DNA from: Devosia sp. 66-22
GTDB taxonomy: Bacteria; Pseudomonadota; Alphaproteobacteria; Rhizobiales; Devosiaceae
NCBI GenBank assembly: GCA_001899065.1
Contig: MKUZ01000018.1
Location: 101,158-165,157, forward strand
Direction of reading: 5' to 3'
Length of the DNA stretch: 64,000 nt
Shown here: piece by piece, positions 44,648-60,211 of the stretch
How positions within the stretch are numbered: the stretch's first letter is position 1
How the letters are laid out: the number at the start of each line of letters is the position of its first letter
Notes under the pieces: generated by a model
Told to the model about the DNA's origin: nothing
What the model saw: only the letters and a program-made list of their open reading frames with translations
Databases searched by the model: none
Program-made: the position numbers and the translations under genes

Positions 44648-45814
44648 ATGTTCGCACGGGATCGGAAGACTCCCATCGCCGAATGGTGGTGGACGATCGA
44701 CAAGCAATTGCTGTCGGCGCTGCTGCTGTTGATGGCGGTGGGCATGCTGCTCAGCTTCGCTGCCAGCCCGCCGGTCGCCGAACGCCTGGGCCTCAGCCCC
44801 TGGCACTTCATCATCCGTCACGCGGTGTTCGACCTGCTGGCGATCCCGGTGCTGATCGGCACGTCGTTCCTGACGCACCGCCAGGCACGGATCGTCGCGC
44901 TGATCGTGCTGTTCGGCAGCATCGTGCTGCTCTGGCTCACGCTGCGGCTGGGCGTCGAGGTCAAGGGCGCGCGCCGCTGGATTTCGTTTGCCGGCAATAC
45001 GGTGCAGCCGAGCGAGTTCGTGAAGCCGGCCTTCGCCATCATCGGCGGCTGGCTGTTCTCGGAGGCCATGCAGGGCAGGGGCGTGTTCGCCCGCAGTATG
45101 GGCACGCTCCTGATGATCGTGATCGTTGGAGGACTGCTGCTGCAGCCCGATATCGGCCAGACCGCGCTGGTGCTCGCCACCTGGGCAGCGCTGCTGTTCC
45201 TTTCAGGCATCTCGTGGTTCTTGATCTTCGGACTCGCTGGCGCGGGCGTCGGTCTGCTGTTCGGCGCCTATTACATGTTCCCGCACTTTGCGAAGCGCAT
45301 CGACACGTTCCTCAACCCGGAGGGCGGCGGCAACACCTATCAGGTAGACAAGGCGCTCAACTCGCTGCTCGAGGGCGGCTGGTTCGGGCGCGGACCGGGC
45401 GAGTCGCTCGCCAAGAAGGTCATCCCCGACGCCCACGCCGACTACGTCTTCTCCGCCGCCGCGGGCGAGTTCGGCATCCTGTTCTGCCTCTGCCTCGTGG
45501 CGCTGATCAGCTTCATCGTGCTGCGCGCCCTCGCAGCGGCGCAGCAGCAGCAGTCGCTCTTCGCGCGGCTTGCCGTATCGACCATTGCCATCCAGTTCGG
45601 ACTGCAATGCGCCATCAACCTCGCAGTGAACCTGAACCTCATTCCACCCAAGGGTATGACACTTCCTTTCGTCAGTTATGGTGGCACGTCGACCATCGCC
45701 ATCGCGTTCGGCATGGGGCTCATGCTGGCGCTCACGCGGACGCGTCCGGAAGAACGCATGGCCACCGGCATTCCGGCCTACCGCGGCAGCGGCGCGATCG
45801 TCCCTGCCGAATGA
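44648..45814 (+). CDS. ftsW: Septal peptidoglycan polymerase FtsW
   Basis: SEDS-family glycosyltransferase that polymerises lipid II at the septum with FtsI. 388 residues with about ten helices. Motifs: GARRWI near residue 102, VQPSEFVKPAF near 113, LLQPDIGQTAL near 160 and PKGMTLPFVSYGGTSTIA near 335. The ATG at 44648 is preferred to the GTG one codon earlier. The 101-base gap after mraY, the longest between rsmH and ftsA, is where murD is normally found; it carries a short GC hairpin (GCCGCC/GGCGGC) but no gene. Confidence 0.95.
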   Translation: MFARDRKTPIAEWWWTIDKQLLSALLLLMAVGMLLSFAASPPVAERLGLSPWHFIIRHAVFDLLAIPVLIGTSFLTHRQARIVALIVLFGSIVLLWLTLRLGVEVKGARRWISFAGNTVQPSEFVKPAFAIIGGWLFSEAMQGRGVFARSMGTLLMIVIVGGLLLQPDIGQTALVLATWAALLFLSGISWFLIFGLAGAGVGLLFGAYYMFPHFAKRIDTFLNPEGGGNTYQVDKALNSLLEGGWFGRGPGESLAKKVIPDAHADYVFSAAAGEFGILFCLCLVALISFIVLRALAAAQQQQSLFARLAVSTIAIQFGLQCAINLAVNLNLIPPKGMTLPFVSYGGTSTIAIAFGMGLMLALTRTRPEERMATGIPAYRGSGAIVPAE

Positions 45815-46908
45815 GTGTGTTCGCGCTGATGGCGGGCGGTACGGGAGGCCACCTCTTCCCGGCGATGGCGCTGGCGCAGGAACTGCGCCGGCGCGGCCAC
45901 GAAATCCACCTGATGACGGACCATCGCGTCGCCGCCTATGGCGACCAGTTTCCGGCGCAGGAAACCCACATCATCCCGTCGGCGACGCCCTCGGTGCGCA
46001 ATCCGCTCAAGGTGGCAGGTGCTGCCTTCACCATTGTCGGCGGCATCGCCGCGGCGCGGCGCAGGTTGCGCCGAATTGGGCCGCAGGCGGTTGTCGGCTT
46101 TGGCGGCTACCCGATCTTCCCGCCGTTTCTCGCCGCGCGGATGCTCGGCATCCCCGGTATCCTGCACGAGCAGAATGCGGTGATGGGACGCGCCAACCGC
46201 GCGCTCGCCGGTCGTGCGAGCCGGATCGCGCTGAGCTTTGCCAGGACCACCCATGCCGAGCAGTTCGCCGGCAAGTCGACGGTCACGGGCAACCCGGTCC
46301 GCGACAGGGTCCGTGCCGTGGCCGACACGGCTTATCCGCCCCTCGATGACGCGTCGCCGATCCGCCTTGTCGTCTTCGGCGGCAGCCAGGGCGCACGCGT
46401 CTTCTCGGAGTTCATTCCGCCGGCGATCGCGGAACTGCCCGAGCCGATCCGGCAGCGGCTCCGTCTCGTGCAGCAATGCCGGCCCGAGGACATGGAGCGC
46501 GTCGCCGAGGCGTATCGACAGGCGCATGTGAACGTCGAGCTGCAGCCATTCTTCACCGATCTGCCCGAGCGCATGGCGACCGCCCATCTGGTGATCGGCC
46601 GTTCCGGCGCCTCGACGATCGCCGAACTGACCGTGCTGGGCCGGCCGGCCATCCTGATCCCGCTCCCGGGCGCCTTGGACGCGGACCAGAAGAACAATGC
46701 GCTGGTGGTCGAGGCCGCCGGCGGTGGCTGGATTGCGGAGCAGGCCACCATTTCGCCACCTTCGCTCGCCAATCGCTTGGCCTCACTTTTCGGTGATCCG
46801 GCGACTCTCCAGGCAGCGGCGGCAGCGGCCAAGTCTCTGGGACAACCATTCGCAGTCGAAAAGCTCGCGGACCTCGTCGAGGACGCGGGCAGAGGGAAGA
46901 CCATATGA
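45811..46908 (+). CDS. murG: Lipid II synthase MurG
   Basis: Peripheral membrane N-acetylglucosaminyltransferase that turns lipid I into lipid II. 365 residues, GT-B fold. G loops [16 protein letters not shown] near residue 7 and [12 protein letters not shown] near 94; VVFGGSQGA near 187; donor site [20 protein letters not shown] near 267 followed by DQKNNA. ATG 45811 overlaps the ftsW stop (ATGA). Confidence 0.96.
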   Translation: MSVFALMAGGTGGHLFPAMALAQELRRRGHEIHLMTDHRVAAYGDQFPAQETHIIPSATPSVRNPLKVAGAAFTIVGGIAAARRRLRRIGPQAVVGFGGYPIFPPFLAARMLGIPGILHEQNAVMGRANRALAGRASRIALSFARTTHAEQFAGKSTVTGNPVRDRVRAVADTAYPPLDDASPIRLVVFGGSQGARVFSEFIPPAIAELPEPIRQRLRLVQQCRPEDMERVAEAYRQAHVNVELQPFFTDLPERMATAHLVIGRSGASTIAELTVLGRPAILIPLPGALDADQKNNALVVEAAGGGWIAEQATISPPSLANRLASLFGDPATLQAAAAAAKSLGQPFAVEKLADLVEDAGRGKTI

Positions 46909-48309
46909 AGATGCCGCGCAACATCGGCCCCGTGCATTTCGTCGGCATCGGGGGCATCGGCATGAGCGGCATCGCCGAGATCCTCCACGACCAGGGCTAT
47001 AAGGTCCGCGGCTCGGACAGTGCCGAGAACCCCAATGTGCAGCGCCTGCGCAGCATGGGGATAGAGGTCGAGATCGGCCAGCGCGCCGAGAACCTCAAGG
47101 ACGCGGCCGTTGTGGTGATCTCCTCGGCCATAAAAAGGGGCAATCCGGAACTGGCTGCGGCGCGTGCGCGCGGCCTCCCGGTCGTGCGTCGGGCAGAGAT
47201 GCTCGCCGAGATCATGCGCTTCAAGAACGCCATTGCAATCGGCGGGACGCACGGCAAGACCACGACGACGACGCTTGTTGCGACCCTGCTCGATGCCGGC
47301 GGCGTCGACCCCACCGTAATTAATGGCGGCATCATCAACGCCTATGGCACAAATGCGCGTCTTGGCGGCGGCGACTGGATGGTGGTCGAAGCGGACGAGA
47401 GCGACGGAACGTTCGTGAAGCTGCCCGCCGATGTTGCTGTCGTCACTAACGTCGATCCCGAGCATCTCGATCACTACCACGACTTCGACCACGTCAAGCA
47501 GGCGTTCCTCAACTTCGTCGAGAATGTGCCGTTCTACGGCTTTGCTGTGATGTGCCTCGACCACCCCGTGGTTCAATCGATGGTTGGCGAAATCCGGGAC
47601 CGCCGCGTCATCACCTACGGTCGCAACCCGCAGGCCGACGTCCGTCTCGTCGATCTTGAGATCAAGGACGGGCAGAGCCATTTCGCCGTCGAGATTCGCG
47701 ACCGTATCCGCATGACGCATCTGCGGATCGAGGGGCTGACGCTGCCGATGCCGGGCGAGCACAACGCACTCAACGCAACTGCCGCTATCGCCGTCGCCGA
47801 CCAGCTCAAGGTGCCGGCCGAGGCGATCCGCAAGGGGCTGCTTGGCTTCTCCGGCGTCAAGCGTCGCTTCACACGCACGGGCGTTGTCGGCGGCATCACC
47901 GTCATCGACGATTACGGCCACCATCCCGTCGAGATATCGGCGGTGCTGCGCGCCGCATGTCATCGCCGTGGTGCAGCCGCATCGCTACTCGCGTCTCCAC
48001 GACCTGTTCGACCAGTTCGCGACCTGCTTAAACGACGCGGACACGGTCATCGTCGCGCCCGTCTACGCCGCCGGTGAACAACCGATCGAGGGCGTCACGC
48101 ATGAGGAGCTCGTTGCGCGGATCCGGGCGCGCGGGCACCGCGACGCCCGCGTCATCGACCGTCCGGAGGCGCTGGCACCACTGATCGCGAGCCGCGCGGA
48201 GGAGGGCGACTATGTCGTCTGCCTTGGTGCCGGCAACATCACCCAATGGGCCGCTGTGCTGCCGGCTGAGATCGGCGCGATCATTGGCAAGGAGCCGGAG
48301 CTGCCATGA
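46905..48309 (+). pseudogene. murC: UDP-MurNAc:L-alanine ligase MurC, frame broken by a short deletion
   Basis: Essential ligase adding L-Ala to UDP-MurNAc. The first frame is clean: [20 protein letters not shown] near residue 9, ATP loop [10 protein letters not shown] near 112, [11 protein letters not shown] near 163 and [17 protein letters not shown] near 335-351. There it breaks. [20 protein letters not shown] and the rest of the C-terminal domain continue in another frame to TGA 48307-48309. Homologues have about seven more residues between these blocks, so roughly 20 bases seem lost near 47957-47960. Flanking overlaps (ATGA with murG and with murB) are intact. An assembly error is as likely as a real lesion. 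Confidence 0.88.
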
Positions 48310-49286
48310 CGACCTGGCCTGATCTGCTCCCGAGCCTCCAGCCATGGGTCAGTGAGGTTCGTGGGCAACTCATCCCGAACCAGTCGCTGGCCGAGATGAC
48401 GACGCTGCGCGTCGGCGGTCCTGCGCAATTGTTCTTCCGTCCGGTTGACGAAGCCGACCTCGCCTTCTTCCTCAAGAACCTGCCGGCTGAGATCAAGGTC
48501 ACGGTGGTCGGTCTCGGCTCCAACCTCCTGATCCGCGATGGCGGGCTCGATGGCGTTGTCATCCGGCTCCCGGCGAAGGGTTTCGGCGAGATCGAGATCC
48601 TCGATGGTCACCGCGTCCGGGTCGGCACGGCGGTGCCCGACGTCAAGGTCGCGACCGCGGCGGCCGAAGCGGGCATCGATGGACTCTGGTTCTATCGTGG
48701 TATTCCCGGTGGTATCGGTGGCGCGCTCTACATGAACGCCGGGTGCTACAAGACCGAGACCATGGACCGCATGGTCGAGCTGCGTGCCATCACGCGGCAG
48801 GGCGAGACGGTCACGCTGACCAATGCCGACATGGGCTACCGCTATCGCAAGTCCAACGGCCCACGCGGCGCGGTCTTCGTGTCGGCGACCTATCAGGGTT
48901 TCCCCGGCGATCCGGCGACGATCCTCGAGGAGATGCGCACCGTCACTGAGCGACGCGAAGGCACGCAACCGACGCGGGCCAAGACAGCGGGTTCGACCTT
49001 CAAGAATCCCGAGGGTCACTCGAGCTGGAGGCTCATCGACGAGGCAGGCGGTCGTGGCTACACGTTCGGCCGCGCCCAGATGTCGGAGATGCACTCCAAC
49101 TTCCTCATCAACATGGGGGAGGCGGACGCGTTCGAGGTCGAGACTGTCGGCGAGACGATCCGGCAGAAGGTACGCGACAAGCACGGTATCGAGCTGCGCT
49201 GGGAGGTGCGTCGTATCGGCCACTTCGTTCCCGGACGCGAAGTGCGCGAATTCATGGACGGCGAACCGTTCACAGGGCAGGTCTAA
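48306..49286 (+). CDS. murB: UDP-N-acetylenolpyruvoylglucosamine reductase MurB
   Basis: FAD enzyme that reduces UDP-GlcNAc-enolpyruvate to UDP-MurNAc. 326 residues, type without the long loop. FAD motifs [17 protein letters not shown] near residue 29, [14 protein letters not shown] near 66 and [15 protein letters not shown] near 133; [17 protein letters not shown] near 230 with the catalytic Ser; C-terminal Glu in [17 protein letters not shown] overlap with murC. Confidence 0.96.
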   Translation: MTTWPDLLPSLQPWVSEVRGQLIPNQSLAEMTTLRVGGPAQLFFRPVDEADLAFFLKNLPAEIKVTVVGLGSNLLIRDGGLDGVVIRLPAKGFGEIEILDGHRVRVGTAVPDVKVATAAAEAGIDGLWFYRGIPGGIGGALYMNAGCYKTETMDRMVELRAITRQGETVTLTNADMGYRYRKSNGPRGAVFVSATYQGFPGDPATILEEMRTVTERREGTQPTRAKTAGSTFKNPEGHSSWRLIDEAGGRGYTFGRAQMSEMHSNFLINMGEADAFEVETVGETIRQKVRDKHGIELRWEVRRIGHFVPGREVREFMDGEPFTGQV

Positions 49287-50206
49287 TGAGCAAGCATGTT
49301 GCGGTCCTCAAGGGCGGTGTGTCGAATGAGCGGTCGGTGTCGCTCAGCTCCGGAGAGCAGTGCGCCGGCGCGCTGCGCCGCGCCGGTTTCCAGGTGACCG
49401 AGGTCGATGTGGGCTTCGATATTGCCGAGCGTCTCCGCGAGCTGAAGCCCGACGTCGTCTTCAATGCGCTGCATGGCAAGTATGGCGAGGATGGCACGAT
49501 CCAGGGCGTGCTCGAATTCCTGCGCATCCCCTATACGCATTCGGGCGTGCTGGCCTCGGCACTGGCGATGGACAAGCACCAGACCAAGATCATGTTCAAG
49601 GCGCTCGGCATTCCGGTCACCGACCATGTGATCGTCAATCGCAGCGAGGTCGCGCGCCAGCACGTGATGGCGCCGCCCTATGTGGTCAAGCCGATCTCGG
49701 ACGGATCGAGCGTCGGGGTGTTCATCGTCAAGGCCGAACAGAGCCACCCGCCGCAGGAAATTCTGCGCGAGGACTGGAACGCCGGCGAGATGGTGATGGT
49801 CGAGCGCTACGTGCCCGGCCGCGACCTGACCTGCGCCGTGATGGGCGACGTGGCGCTGGGGGTCACCGAGATCATCACCGATCTGAGCTTCTACAATTTC
49901 GAGGCGAAGTACGCCAAAGGCGGCTCCAGCCACATCCTTCCGGCGCAGATTCAACCGAAAATTTACGACAAAGTGCAGAAGATAGCGCTCAAGGCGCATG
50001 CTGCGCTTGGGTGCCGGGGCGTCTCGCGGACTGACTTCCGCTACAACGATCGGGCAGGTGAGGACGGCGAACTCGTCTGCCTCGAGATCAACACCCAGCC
50101 AGGTATGACCGAAACTTCTTTGGCTCCCGAGCAGGCCCGCCATGCGGGCCACAGCTTCGAAGAGCTGGTCACCTGGATGGTGGAGGACGCGAGTTGCAAC
50201 AGGTAG
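49286..50206 (+). CDS. ddl: D-alanine--D-alanine ligase
   Basis: ATP-grasp ligase making D-Ala-D-Ala for MurF. 306 residues. VLKGGVSNERSVSLSSGEQC near residue 7, FNALHGKYGEDGTIQG near 57, PYVVKPISDGSSVGV near 131, and the metal site CLEINTQPGMTETSLAPEQA near 266. Start overlaps the murB stop by one base (TAATG). Confidence 0.96.
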   Translation: MSKHVAVLKGGVSNERSVSLSSGEQCAGALRRAGFQVTEVDVGFDIAERLRELKPDVVFNALHGKYGEDGTIQGVLEFLRIPYTHSGVLASALAMDKHQTKIMFKALGIPVTDHVIVNRSEVARQHVMAPPYVVKPISDGSSVGVFIVKAEQSHPPQEILREDWNAGEMVMVERYVPGRDLTCAVMGDVALGVTEIITDLSFYNFEAKYAKGGSSHILPAQIQPKIYDKVQKIALKAHAALGCRGVSRTDFRYNDRAGEDGELVCLEINTQPGMTETSLAPEQARHAGHSFEELVTWMVEDASCNR

Positions 50207-51168
50207 GCGCCAAGGGCTTCGCCAATGCCCAGCTTGTCGACCCGCGCCAACTCCCGGTTCCCATCGCCGATCTCTCGCGCCGCGCGCGCATCAATTTCAG
50301 CTACGCCTGGATCCTGCATCGCAAGCTGATGCTGCGGCTAGCAGCCGCCGGCATCGTCGCGGTTGCGATCGTTGGCGCCTATGAAGCGCGCGAGGCCGTC
50401 GTTGCCGGCGCGACGAACCTCTATGGCATCGCGCAGGGTGAGTTCGCCCGTGCCGGCTTCGGCATCGACAAGATCAACATCAGCGGCCAGTCGCTGACCA
50501 GTGAGAGCACGATCCTTACGGCGCTGGGCCTCCAGGCGGCCACTTCGACCGTGTCGTTCGATGCCGATGCGGCGCTGGCGCGGATCGAGGCGATCCCGTC
50601 GGTCAAGTCGGCTGCCATCCGCAAGAAGTATCCGGGCGAGCTCATCGTCACCATCGAGGAGAAGGTGCCGATGGCGCGCTGGCGCATCGGCGATGCGACC
50701 TATCTCGTCGATGAGTTTGGCAACGCGGTTGCGCGCGACGACGGCAGCTTCCGCGAACTGCCGCTGGTCGTCGGCGAGGGTGCGGCGGACGATGCCATCG
50801 CCATGGTCCGCACGCTCGACCGTTATCCGCAGATCACGCGCGACCTCGCGGCGCTGAGCCGCATCGGCGACCGCCGATGGGACCTGATCTTCTACAGCGG
50901 CCTGCGCGTGCAATTGCCCGAGAACGGCGTGGCGCAGGCGCTGCGGCAGCTCGACATGTACCAGGCGACCGACCAGCTTCTCGACCGCGACGTTGCCGTC
51001 GTCGACATGCGCGTGCCGGGAATGGTCTCGCTCAAGCTCGGCGACGTTGCGATCAAGGCACGGGCCGACGCGGCCAAGGCGGCCAAGAAGAAGGGCGCGG
51101 CGACGCATGTCGTCGATGCCGATTACGAGACACCTGCCGAAAAGGCCGCGGAGGCCAAGCCACAATGA
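50194..51168 (+). CDS. ftsQ: Cell division protein FtsQ
   Basis: Bitopic divisome protein linking FtsL/FtsB to the late proteins. 324 residues: a cytoplasmic tail of about 50, one membrane helix (LMLRLAAAGIVAVAIVGAYE), then a POTRA domain beginning GFGIDKINISGQSL and a beta domain. The start is a TTG at 50194, 13 bases inside ddl. It is supported by a perfect GGAGG 7 bases upstream (50182-50186) and the absence of a better ATG. The C-terminus ends in an Ala/Lys-rich tail. Confidence 0.92.
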   Translation: MQQVGAKGFANAQLVDPRQLPVPIADLSRRARINFSYAWILHRKLMLRLAAAGIVAVAIVGAYEAREAVVAGATNLYGIAQGEFARAGFGIDKINISGQSLTSESTILTALGLQAATSTVSFDADAALARIEAIPSVKSAAIRKKYPGELIVTIEEKVPMARWRIGDATYLVDEFGNAVARDDGSFRELPLVVGEGAADDAIAMVRTLDRYPQITRDLAALSRIGDRRWDLIFYSGLRVQLPENGVAQALRQLDMYQATDQLLDRDVAVVDMRVPGMVSLKLGDVAIKARADAAKAAKKKGAATHVVDADYETPAEKAAEAKPQ

Positions 51169-52478
51169 TCACCGACTCGATGACCGCGCGCCTTAAGCCC
51201 GTGCAGCCAGGGCGCCCATCGCTCATCTCCGTCCTCGATATCGGGTCGACCAAGATCTGCTGCGTCATCGCGCGACTGACGCCGCGTCCCGAGGGCAAGG
51301 CGCTAAAGGGGCGTACGCATGTCGCCGAGGTGATCGGCTTCGGCTATGGCGCGTCCGTGGGCATCAAGAGCGGCGTGATCACCGATCTCGATCAGGCCGA
51401 GCAGGCCATCCGCACCGTCGTGGGCATGGCCGAGCGTGCGGCCGGGATTACCGTTGAATCGGTCGTGGTCAATGTCACAGCCGGCAGGCTTGGCTCCGAG
51501 ACGTTCTCGGCGACGGTCGACCTGGGCGGACAAGAAGTCGAGAAGTCGGACATCCAGCGGGTGCTGCGTTCGGTCAATTCGCGCAGCGTGCGGGCCGAAC
51601 GCTCGATCATCCATGCGCTGCCCATTGGCTACGCCATCGACGGCCAGAAGGGCGTCAAGGATCCACGCGGGCTGGTCGGCGAGAAGCTGTCGGTCGACGT
51701 GGCCGTGATGAGCGCCGAGACGCTTGCCATGCGCAACATCGAGCTCGTTCTCAACCGCTGCCATCTGCAGGTCGAGGCGCTCGTTGCCACGCCCTATGCA
51801 TCGGGCCTGGCTGCGCTTGTCGACGACGAGTCCCATCTGGGCGTCGCCTGCATCGACTTCGGCGGAGCGACCACCACCGTTGCGGTTTTCGCCGATGGCC
51901 ACCCGGTCTATTGCGACGCACTGGCCATTGGTGGTCACCACCTAACACTCGACATCGCAAGGCAGCTCTCGGTCTCCATTGCCGATGCCGAGCGGCTCAA
52001 GACCGTCTATGGCAGTGTGCTGCCGGGGCAGGCCGACGAGCGCGAGATGATCTCGATCGTGCCCGTGGGGGCAGGGGCCGACGAAGCGCCAGGCATGATC
52101 CCGCGCTCGCACCTCACGCGCATTCTGCGGCCGCGCGTCGAGGAGATTCTCGTAGCCATCCGCGACCGCATGCAGGCGACCGGCATGATGGACGTCTGCG
52201 GGCGCCGTTTCGTGCTTACCGGCGGCGGCTCCGAGCTGACGGGCCTGCCGGAGGTCGCCCGGCGCGTCCTGGCGCGCAATGTGCGCAACGGACGGCCCAT
52301 GGGAATCGCGGGGCTGCCGGAGATGGCACGCGGCGCAGCGTTCGCAACGATTGCCGGCATGCTGATTTACCCGCAGGTCTGCGCGCAGGAATTCGCCGAG
52401 CCGCGCGGGGTCGCCAAGCTCACCGGGACCGACGGGTATTTTGCCCGCGTCGGAAGCTGGCTTCGGGCCAGCTTCTAA
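51165..52478 (+). CDS. ftsA: Cell division protein FtsA
   Basis: Actin-like ATPase that tethers FtsZ to the membrane. 437 residues. Phosphate 1 loop SVLDIGSTKICCVIARL near residue 22, domain 1c region FSATVDLGGQEVEKSDIQRV near 110, phosphate 2 VACIDFGGATTTVAVF near 226, adenosine motif RFVLTGGGSELTGL near 347. It ends in WLRASF, an amphipathic membrane-targeting tail. The last codons also form a GC hairpin (52453-52475) that may slow transcription before ftsZ. Confidence 0.96.
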   Translation: MITDSMTARLKPVQPGRPSLISVLDIGSTKICCVIARLTPRPEGKALKGRTHVAEVIGFGYGASVGIKSGVITDLDQAEQAIRTVVGMAERAAGITVESVVVNVTAGRLGSETFSATVDLGGQEVEKSDIQRVLRSVNSRSVRAERSIIHALPIGYAIDGQKGVKDPRGLVGEKLSVDVAVMSAETLAMRNIELVLNRCHLQVEALVATPYASGLAALVDDESHLGVACIDFGGATTTVAVFADGHPVYCDALAIGGHHLTLDIARQLSVSIADAERLKTVYGSVLPGQADEREMISIVPVGAGADEAPGMIPRSHLTRILRPRVEEILVAIRDRMQATGMMDVCGRRFVLTGGGSELTGLPEVARRVLARNVRNGRPMGIAGLPEMARGAAFATIAGMLIYPQVCAQEFAEPRGVAKLTGTDGYFARVGSWLRASF

Positions 52479-52629
52479 AGTTCCACTTTAAGGTAAATCG
52501 CTGGTTACTGTGCCCTGTGGCACCGTCGCAATTTGCATCGGCCGTTAACGGATTGGTTCGAATTGTTAGGACGCGGTTAACGAATTGGCGACTACGCTGG
52601 CCCTCATACCGCCATTCCATGGGGCCACC
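52479..52629 (+). promoter_or_regulatory. ftsA-ftsZ gap with two GTTAACG(A/G)ATTGG repeats
   Basis: GTTAACGGATTGG (52544-52556) recurs as GTTAACGAATTGG (52576-52588), 32 bases or three helical turns apart. TTTAAGG sits at 52487-52493. TTAAC half-sites are typical of the cell-cycle regulator CtrA, which controls ftsZ in Caulobacter. The consensus TTAA-N7-TTAA is not met exactly, so CtrA is only a suggestion. This is the largest gap inside the dcw cluster and probably gives ftsZ its own promoter. Confidence 0.5.
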
Positions 52630-54261
<1,632 letters not shown>

Positions 54262-54290
54262 GCTAGGGATCAACCCAAGCAATGCAGAAC

Positions 54291-54320
54291 CCGGCGCGCT
54301 TCCGCGCCGGTTTCTTTTTG
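54291..54320 (+). terminator. Intrinsic terminator after ftsZ
   Basis: CCGGCGCG-CTTC-CGCGCCGG followed by TTTCTTTTTGG, 30 bases after the ftsZ stop. It separates the dcw transcript from lpxC. Confidence 0.92.
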
Positions 54321-54358
54321 GTTAAGAGTCGCTCGGTAAGGGTCGGAGTAGATATTTT

Positions 54359-55315
54359 ATGCAGAACCTGTCGGCGCGCCAGCGCACCGTAGGCGGTGTG
54401 CTTGAGTTCAGCGGATTCGGTGTTCACTCCGCCCTCCCGGTCACCCTGACCATTGAGCCCGCTCCCGTCGACAGCGGGTATCGCATCCAGCGCAAGCTCG
54501 AGAACGGCACGATCGTCGGGCCAGTCGCAGTGCATTTCGCGCGCGTCACGCGGACGACCCTGTGCACGACGATCGACCTGGGCGACAGCGTCTCCGTCGC
54601 CACCGTCGAGCACGTCATCTCCGCCCTCAGCGGGCTTGGCGTCGACAATGCGCTCATTACCGTCAATGGGCCCGAATGCCCGATCATCGACGGCAGCGCC
54701 GCGCCGTTCGTCGAAGGCATCCTCAAGGTCGGCCTCGAAATCCAGGGCAAGTCGCGCCGCTACATCAAGGTCATGCGGCAGGTGCTTGTCCGCAACAATG
54801 ATGCTTCGGCAGCGCTCGAACCCTACAACGGCCGCCTGCTCGATCTTGAAATCGACTTCGACAGCAAGGTCATCGGCCGCCAGCGGATGATCTTCGACTG
54901 GACGCCCCGCAAATACGTCGCCGATGTGTCGCGCGCCCGCACCTTCGGCTTTGTGCGCGATGCCAAGATTCTCCGGCAGGCAGGCTATGCGCTGGGCTCG
55001 TCGCTCGACAATTCGATCACCGTCCACGAGGATCGCATCCTCAATCCGGGTGGCCTGCGCTACGACGACGAGTTCGTGCGCCACAAGCTGCTTGACGCCA
55101 TCGGCGACCTCGCTCTGTGCGGCCTGCCGATCTATGGACGCTTCCGCTCGTACAAGGGCGGCCACGGTCTCAATGCGCTCGTGCTGCAGGGCCTGTTCGC
55201 CAGCTCGGCCAACTACGAGATCGTCTATGCCGAGGATTTGCCGCTGGGCTACGACGCGCTGAGCGACATGCCTGATGGCGTCGAGGTGCGGCCCTACCTG
55301 CGCTCGGTGGGCTGA
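54359..55315 (+). CDS. lpxC: UDP-3-O-acyl-GlcNAc deacetylase LpxC
   Basis: Zinc amidase, committed step of lipid A synthesis in the cytoplasm. 318 residues. Zinc ligands: His in VATVEHVISALSGLGVDN near residue 85, His and Asp in EFVRHKLLDAIGDLAL near 242. Catalytic base Glu in the same VEH motif and His in YKGGHGLN near 268. Family start RTVGGVLEFSGFGVHS. GGAG lies 10 bases before the ATG. Monocistronic-looking: the terminator after ftsZ precedes it. Confidence 0.96.
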   Translation: MQNLSARQRTVGGVLEFSGFGVHSALPVTLTIEPAPVDSGYRIQRKLENGTIVGPVAVHFARVTRTTLCTTIDLGDSVSVATVEHVISALSGLGVDNALITVNGPECPIIDGSAAPFVEGILKVGLEIQGKSRRYIKVMRQVLVRNNDASAALEPYNGRLLDLEIDFDSKVIGRQRMIFDWTPRKYVADVSRARTFGFVRDAKILRQAGYALGSSLDNSITVHEDRILNPGGLRYDDEFVRHKLLDAIGDLALCGLPIYGRFRSYKGGHGLNALVLQGLFASSANYEIVYAEDLPLGYDALSDMPDGVEVRPYLRSVG

Positions 55316-55394
55316 CAGCCACAGTTTTGATTGAATTGGTGTTTAGGCCGCTCGCCGGTGCTAACATGCTGCAACCACTAGGGCGGGGCGTTTC

Positions 55395-56234
55395 GTGACA
55401 GACACTGGATTCAGGGCCACAGCCGGAAACTTCGTGCGCCTGGCGACGGTGTTGCTGCTTGTCGCGACGGTTTCGGCCTGCTCGATGTTCGGGCCGTCCA
55501 AGATCAAGGACGAAGAGATCATCCCGGCTGAGACGCTATACCAGACCGTGCTGTCCGACATGGACAAGCAGCGTTACAACACTGCCATCGAGAACCTCAA
55601 GAAGCTCGAACGCCAGCATCCCTACTCGGAGTACAACGAGAAGGCGAAGCTGATGGAGGTCTATGCGAACTATCGCATCGGCAAGTTCGATGAAGCGATC
55701 CTGGCGGCCGACCGCTACATGGCGCTGTTCCCGTCGTCCGAGGAGATGCCCTACGTGCTCTTCCTCAAGGGCACGTCCTACTTCGCGCAGATCACCGACA
55801 TCACCCGCGACCAGCAGCTCTCGCAGGACGCGATCGCGACCTACACGCTGCTGATCGCCAACTATCCCAAGAGCGACTACGCGAAGGACGCTCGCGACAA
55901 GATGGTGATCGCCGTCGACCAGCTCGCCGGCAAGGAAATGTCGGTGGGTCGCTACTATGCCGGCAACGGCCAGTACGCGGCGGCCATCAACCGCTTCCGC
56001 GTCGTCGTCGACAAGTACCAGACCTCGACGCACATCGAGGAAGCGCTGTTCCGCCTGACCGAGTCGAATCTCGCGCTCGGCCTCACCAACGAGGCGCAGA
56101 CGGCGGCGGCGGTGCTCGGCCACAACTACCCGTCGAGCTCGTGGTACAAGGACGCCTTGGGGCTGCTGCAGAAGGTCGGCCTGCAGCCCAAGGTCAACAG
56201 CGCCAGCCCGCTCGCGGCGTCGCTGCAGGGCTAG
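55395..56234 (+). CDS. bamD: Outer membrane assembly lipoprotein BamD
   Basis: Periplasmic lipoprotein of the BAM complex (ComL/YfiO) that inserts outer-membrane proteins with BamA. 279 residues. Signal with lipobox LVATVSAC, lipidated at Cys29. TPR helices include AETLYQTVLSDMDKQRYNTA, LERQHPYSEYNEKAKLMEVY and YAAAINRFRVVVDKYQ. GTG start at 55395; no ATG precedes the signal peptide in frame. Confidence 0.95.
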   Translation: MTDTGFRATAGNFVRLATVLLLVATVSACSMFGPSKIKDEEIIPAETLYQTVLSDMDKQRYNTAIENLKKLERQHPYSEYNEKAKLMEVYANYRIGKFDEAILAADRYMALFPSSEEMPYVLFLKGTSYFAQITDITRDQQLSQDAIATYTLLIANYPKSDYAKDARDKMVIAVDQLAGKEMSVGRYYAGNGQYAAAINRFRVVVDKYQTSTHIEEALFRLTESNLALGLTNEAQTAAAVLGHNYPSSSWYKDALGLLQKVGLQPKVNSASPLAASLQG

Positions 56235-56315
56235 TCACAAGGCTCATTCGTTGCTAATTTGTTCTCGATCCGCATGTCGCCGGATTGAGATCATTCAAGC
56301 CATGCGGATCCTCCC

Positions 56316-60199
<3,884 letters not shown>

Positions 60200-60211
60200 C
60201 CTGGAGGAGAC

